From positions 29,221-67,331 of the forward strand of contig PABO01000015.1 in NCBI GenBank assembly GCA_002699165.1: DNA of 38,111 nucleotides. Reading direction: 5' to 3'. Shown one piece after another: positions 35,192 to 38,111 of this stretch (the stretch's first letter is position 1; the number at the start of each line of letters is the position of its first letter). Origin of the DNA: Chloroflexota bacterium (GTDB taxonomy: Bacteria > Chloroflexota > Dehalococcoidia > Lucifugimonadales > Lucifugimonadaceae). The position numbers and the translations under genes are program-made. The notes beneath the pieces were generated by a model that was not told the DNA's origin, did no database searches, and worked only from the letters and a program-made list of their open reading frames with translations.

Positions 35192-36342
35192 TTTGTAAAA
35201 CTCCCATCTTCTCTTGATAATCTTGGTGAAAATCCTGTTGGATCTACTCTCATTGATTCTGCAATATCCATATCAATATCAACTCCTAGCCCAGGAGTAT
35301 CTGGACACCAAGAATATCCATTTTCCCATTCAATTTGTTTTGGGAAAAGCTTTTGAGCATAACTACCAGGAGCTTTTGGCATCTCTTGAACCCCAACATT
35401 GCTTGAAGCCATACACAATGAAACGCAAGCTGCAGCTGATACAGGACCTAATGGGTTATGAGGAACTATATTTATATAATGGGTTTCAGCCCAATGAGTA
35501 ATTTTTAATGCTTCAGTTAAGCCCCCAACTATGCATAAATCTATCCTTGCATAATCAATTAATTCATTTTCTATAACTTCTCTAAATGGCCATTTAGAGG
35601 CCCATTGTTCTCCTGCAGCAATTGGAAGGTTTATCTTATTTCTTATATGATTATATGACCCAGGGTTCTCTGATCTAATAGGGTCTTCTATAAAGAATGG
35701 CTTTAAGGATTCTAAATCCTTGCACATTTCAATAACTTCTGGAGGATCAAGCCTTGTGTGAACATCAAACGTTATTTCTGGATCAAATCCAAATTTTTCT
35801 CTCACTTCACCCATAATTTCAACAGCAATTTTAATAGACTTTCTTGGCTCTAAAATATTTGATTCTAGATCATTGATAAAATTACCAGGTTGGTGCCATC
35901 TGAGAAATTTCCAACCTTTATTGAGATGTTCTTCGCATGTATCCAAAAGTTCTTTTAAAGAATTTCCTTGGGTATGAGGGTAACATATAACTTTCTCTCT
36001 ATAAGGTCCTCCGAGTAGTTTATACACAGGCATATCGACAGATTTTCCTTTTATATCCCACAAGGCAATATCTATTGCTGATATAGCACACGAATAAACT
36101 TTGTCAGCTGGGAAAAATGATGATCTGAACATTACTTGCCATAATCTTTCAGTTTCCCATGGGTCAGATCCAATAACTATTTCACTTAAATGTTCTATTG
36201 CTTTTGCAATTGCATTTCCTTGTCTAGCAATTCCTACTTCTCCTAATCCATGGATTCCTTTGTCTGTGTCAACTCTGACAAAAAAATAAACCCTTCCCTC
36301 TTCATCTTTAATTGGAATGCTAGTTATTTTTGTTACTTTCAA
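35185..36342 (-). CDS. Enolase-superfamily dehydratase, mannonate dehydratase (ManD)-like
   Basis: ISAIDIALWDIKGKSVDMPVYKLLGG, KFLRWHQPG, FDVHTRLDPPEV, FIEDPIRSENPGSY, PIAAGEQW, IVGGLTEALKI, PHNPLGPVS. TTG start with GAAGGAG. Confidence 0.88.
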   Translation of the reverse strand: MKVTKITSIPIKDEEGRVYFFVRVDTDKGIHGLGEVGIARQGNAIAKAIEHLSEIVIGSDPWETERLWQVMFRSSFFPADKVYSCAISAIDIALWDIKGKSVDMPVYKLLGGPYREKVICYPHTQGNSLKELLDTCEEHLNKGWKFLRWHQPGNFINDLESNILEPRKSIKIAVEIMGEVREKFGFDPEITFDVHTRLDPPEVIEMCKDLESLKPFFIEDPIRSENPGSYNHIRNKINLPIAAGEQWASKWPFREVIENELIDYARIDLCIVGGLTEALKITHWAETHYINIVPHNPLGPVSAAACVSLCMASSNVGVQEMPKAPGSYAQKLFPKQIEWENGYSWCPDTPGLGVDIDMDIAESMRVDPTGFSPRLSREDGSFTNW

Positions 36343-36357
36343 CTGAAAAACTCCTTC

Positions 36358-37524
36358 TTATTTCCACTTTACTTCATTTTTCTCAAAATCATGGATAAAT
36401 AACCCAGCTCCTTTTCTTCTTCCCCAAGGTTTTCTAGGTTCTCTTTCTATTTTTTGATTTTTTAATTCTAATAATGCTTTCTCATCAACTATGAGTCCTA
36501 TTCCTGGAGTTTCATCTAAATGTAGATAACCATCTGCAATATTATCATTCCACTTAGAATAAGCTTTTTCTCTTCCAGGATCAACTACTTCCATCATTAT
36601 ATGATTTGGAATAGATGTAGCAATGTGAGCATTATAATTCCCTATACAATTCATAGTTGTAACTGGAATCTCATATGCATAAGCTACATTACTAATCTGT
36701 CGTAATCCAGTTACTCCAGATTGATAACTACTAACATTTAGTATGTCAGCAGCTTGATTATTTATTAGTGAATAAAAATCACCAACATTATTTAGGTTCT
36801 CCCCTGTAGAAACTGCAGCTTTAATATTATTTGAAACCATTTTTAGCCCTTTATAATCCCATCTTCTAACAGGTTCTTCTGCCCAAAAAATATCAAATTT
36901 TTCTTCTATTTTGTTTATGGTTTGAATAGCTTGCTTTACGGACCAATATTCATTTGAATCAATCATTATTCTAGGTCTTTTAGTAATTTTAGATAAAGCA
37001 TCATAAACGATACCTATTCTTCTAAGGTCATCTTCTAAAGAGATTCCAATTTTTACTTTTGCAGAATCCACTCCTTTTTCAGACATCTTAGAAAAAAAAT
37101 CAAAGAGTTCTTCATCTGAAAGGTTATATCCAATATCAGATGCGTAAACTTTACATCTAGGTTCATTTGATCCTAAAGTTCTCCATAAAGGTTCAGAATT
37201 TATTTTTGCTTTTATATCCCATAAGGCTATATCAATTGCTGATAATGCTGCATGCGCTTCACCTTCATCTCCACCCTTAAAAACAAAATCAATCATTGAT
37301 TTCCAAATAGAAAATACTTCTCTAGGGTCTTTTCCTTCTATCAATGGGAAAAAATCTTTCACATAATCATTACCTAACGGTGCAATACCTGTTATTCCTC
37401 CATCTGTGTATATTTTCAATATATTTGAGGAAATCAAATCTTCTCCACTGGGCCCATTTGAGTCGCCAAGAGGACGATTCATTATTTCTTTATATTTTTC
37501 TAATTTATAGGAAGTGATTTTCAT
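36358..37524 (-). CDS. Enolase-superfamily protein (MR/MLE), non-canonical active site
   Basis: LSAIDIALWDIKAK, SAKVKIG (KxK), MIDSNEYW, WAEEPVRRWD, STGENLNNVGDF, PGIGL; terminal PWGRRKGAGLF. Confidence 0.88.
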   Translation of the reverse strand: MKITSYKLEKYKEIMNRPLGDSNGPSGEDLISSNILKIYTDGGITGIAPLGNDYVKDFFPLIEGKDPREVFSIWKSMIDFVFKGGDEGEAHAALSAIDIALWDIKAKINSEPLWRTLGSNEPRCKVYASDIGYNLSDEELFDFFSKMSEKGVDSAKVKIGISLEDDLRRIGIVYDALSKITKRPRIMIDSNEYWSVKQAIQTINKIEEKFDIFWAEEPVRRWDYKGLKMVSNNIKAAVSTGENLNNVGDFYSLINNQAADILNVSSYQSGVTGLRQISNVAYAYEIPVTTMNCIGNYNAHIATSIPNHIMMEVVDPGREKAYSKWNDNIADGYLHLDETPGIGLIVDEKALLELKNQKIEREPRKPWGRRKGAGLFIHDFEKNEVKWK

Positions 37525-38111
37525 TTTGTTTGAGCCTCTCTCATTTCTTCTTTGGTTGGAGGAATCTCAAATAGTCCTGCACCTGGTCTTCTTCCATAGG
37601 GACTTGGACCAGCCTTTTGAGAAACTTTTTCTACTTTATGCTTGGAAAGTTCTTCGTAATTTATTTCTATTCCAAGTCCAGGTTTATTCCCTACAAATGC
37701 ATATCCATCCTTGATTTTTACATCTGAAGTAAAAACTTTTGATTCAGGTTCGGGGTGAGGAACTTCTACAGTTATACAATTAGGAATTGCATTTGCAATG
37801 TGAGCGTGAATTATTCCAATAGAGCCACCTAGCGTAACCGGTAATTCTAAAGCATAAGCAGCATCAGCTATTTGGAGAGCACCTGATATACCTGTCATTC
37901 CTTGGCTTATTTGAATCACATCTGCAGATCTATGATGAAAATATGGCAGAAAATCTCCAAGAGTATCTAAGTTCTCTCCTGCACATACTGGAGTTTTTAT
38001 AGAATCAGAAACTTTTTTTAAACCTAGGAAATCCCATCTTCGTGCTGGTTCTTCAATCCATCCTAAAGTAAATCTTTCTTCCATTTCCGAAATGTTTCTT
38101 ATTGTTTGCTT
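37521..38111 (-). CDS. Enolase-superfamily protein (MR/MLE), paralogue of the downstream gene, 5' end beyond window
   Basis: Frame open to window end (KQTIRNISEMEERFTLGWIEEPARRWDFLGLKKVS...GENLDTLGDF...NKPGLGIE...PYGRRPGAGLF). 4-nt overlap with the next gene. The Met at 38084 is internal. Confidence 0.88.
   Translation of the reverse strand, partial: KQTIRNISEMEERFTLGWIEEPARRWDFLGLKKVSDSIKTPVCAGENLDTLGDFLPYFHHRSADVIQISQGMTGISGALQIADAAYALELPVTLGGSIGIIHAHIANAIPNCITVEVPHPEPESKVFTSDVKIKDGYAFVGNKPGLGIEINYEELSKHKVEKVSQKAGPSPYGRRPGAGLFEIPPTKEEMREAQTK

Noticed and set aside
35132-37714. Plus-strand ORFs 35132-35356, 35214-35501, 36101-36289, 37514-37714
   Set aside because: Antisense to enolase-superfamily and YedY-like genes.

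Overview
AT-rich, densely packed bacterial chromosomal window with very short intergenic gaps, many overlapping genes and nearly touching convergent gene ends. It reads as a streamlined free-living bacterium. A marine Chloroflexota/SAR202-like origin is a guess from enolase-superfamily paralogues, an LppX/LprAFG lipoprotein with an efflux pump, and an actinobacterial-type ValRS; it was not tested. Core content: fhs, gpmA, ispH, prs, secA, valS, a pdhABC-thyX-coaX-coaBC operon, folD, acpS. Also present: a TPP riboswitch driving a ThiXYZ-like transporter with thiD nearby, XdhC/MocA-type molybdenum-cofactor genes, one CAU tRNA, and an accessory cluster at the 3' end with four enolase-superfamily (MR/MLE) genes, a cytoplasmic YedY/sulfite-oxidase-like molybdoprotein and an FAD/NAD reductase. 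The most unusual observations are: (i) three genes (valS, the LprG-like lipoprotein, the ThiZ-like ATPase) whose conserved N-termini extend upstream of every ATG/GTG/TTG and appear to begin at ATC, ATA and ATT after well-placed Shine-Dalgarno-like sequences; (ii) a DUF192 lipoprotein whose start codon is separated from its frame by an A10 homopolymer; (iii) the overlapping enolase-paralogue/molybdoenzyme/flavin-reductase operon with altered enolase active sites. No CRISPR array, transposon or prophage was seen.
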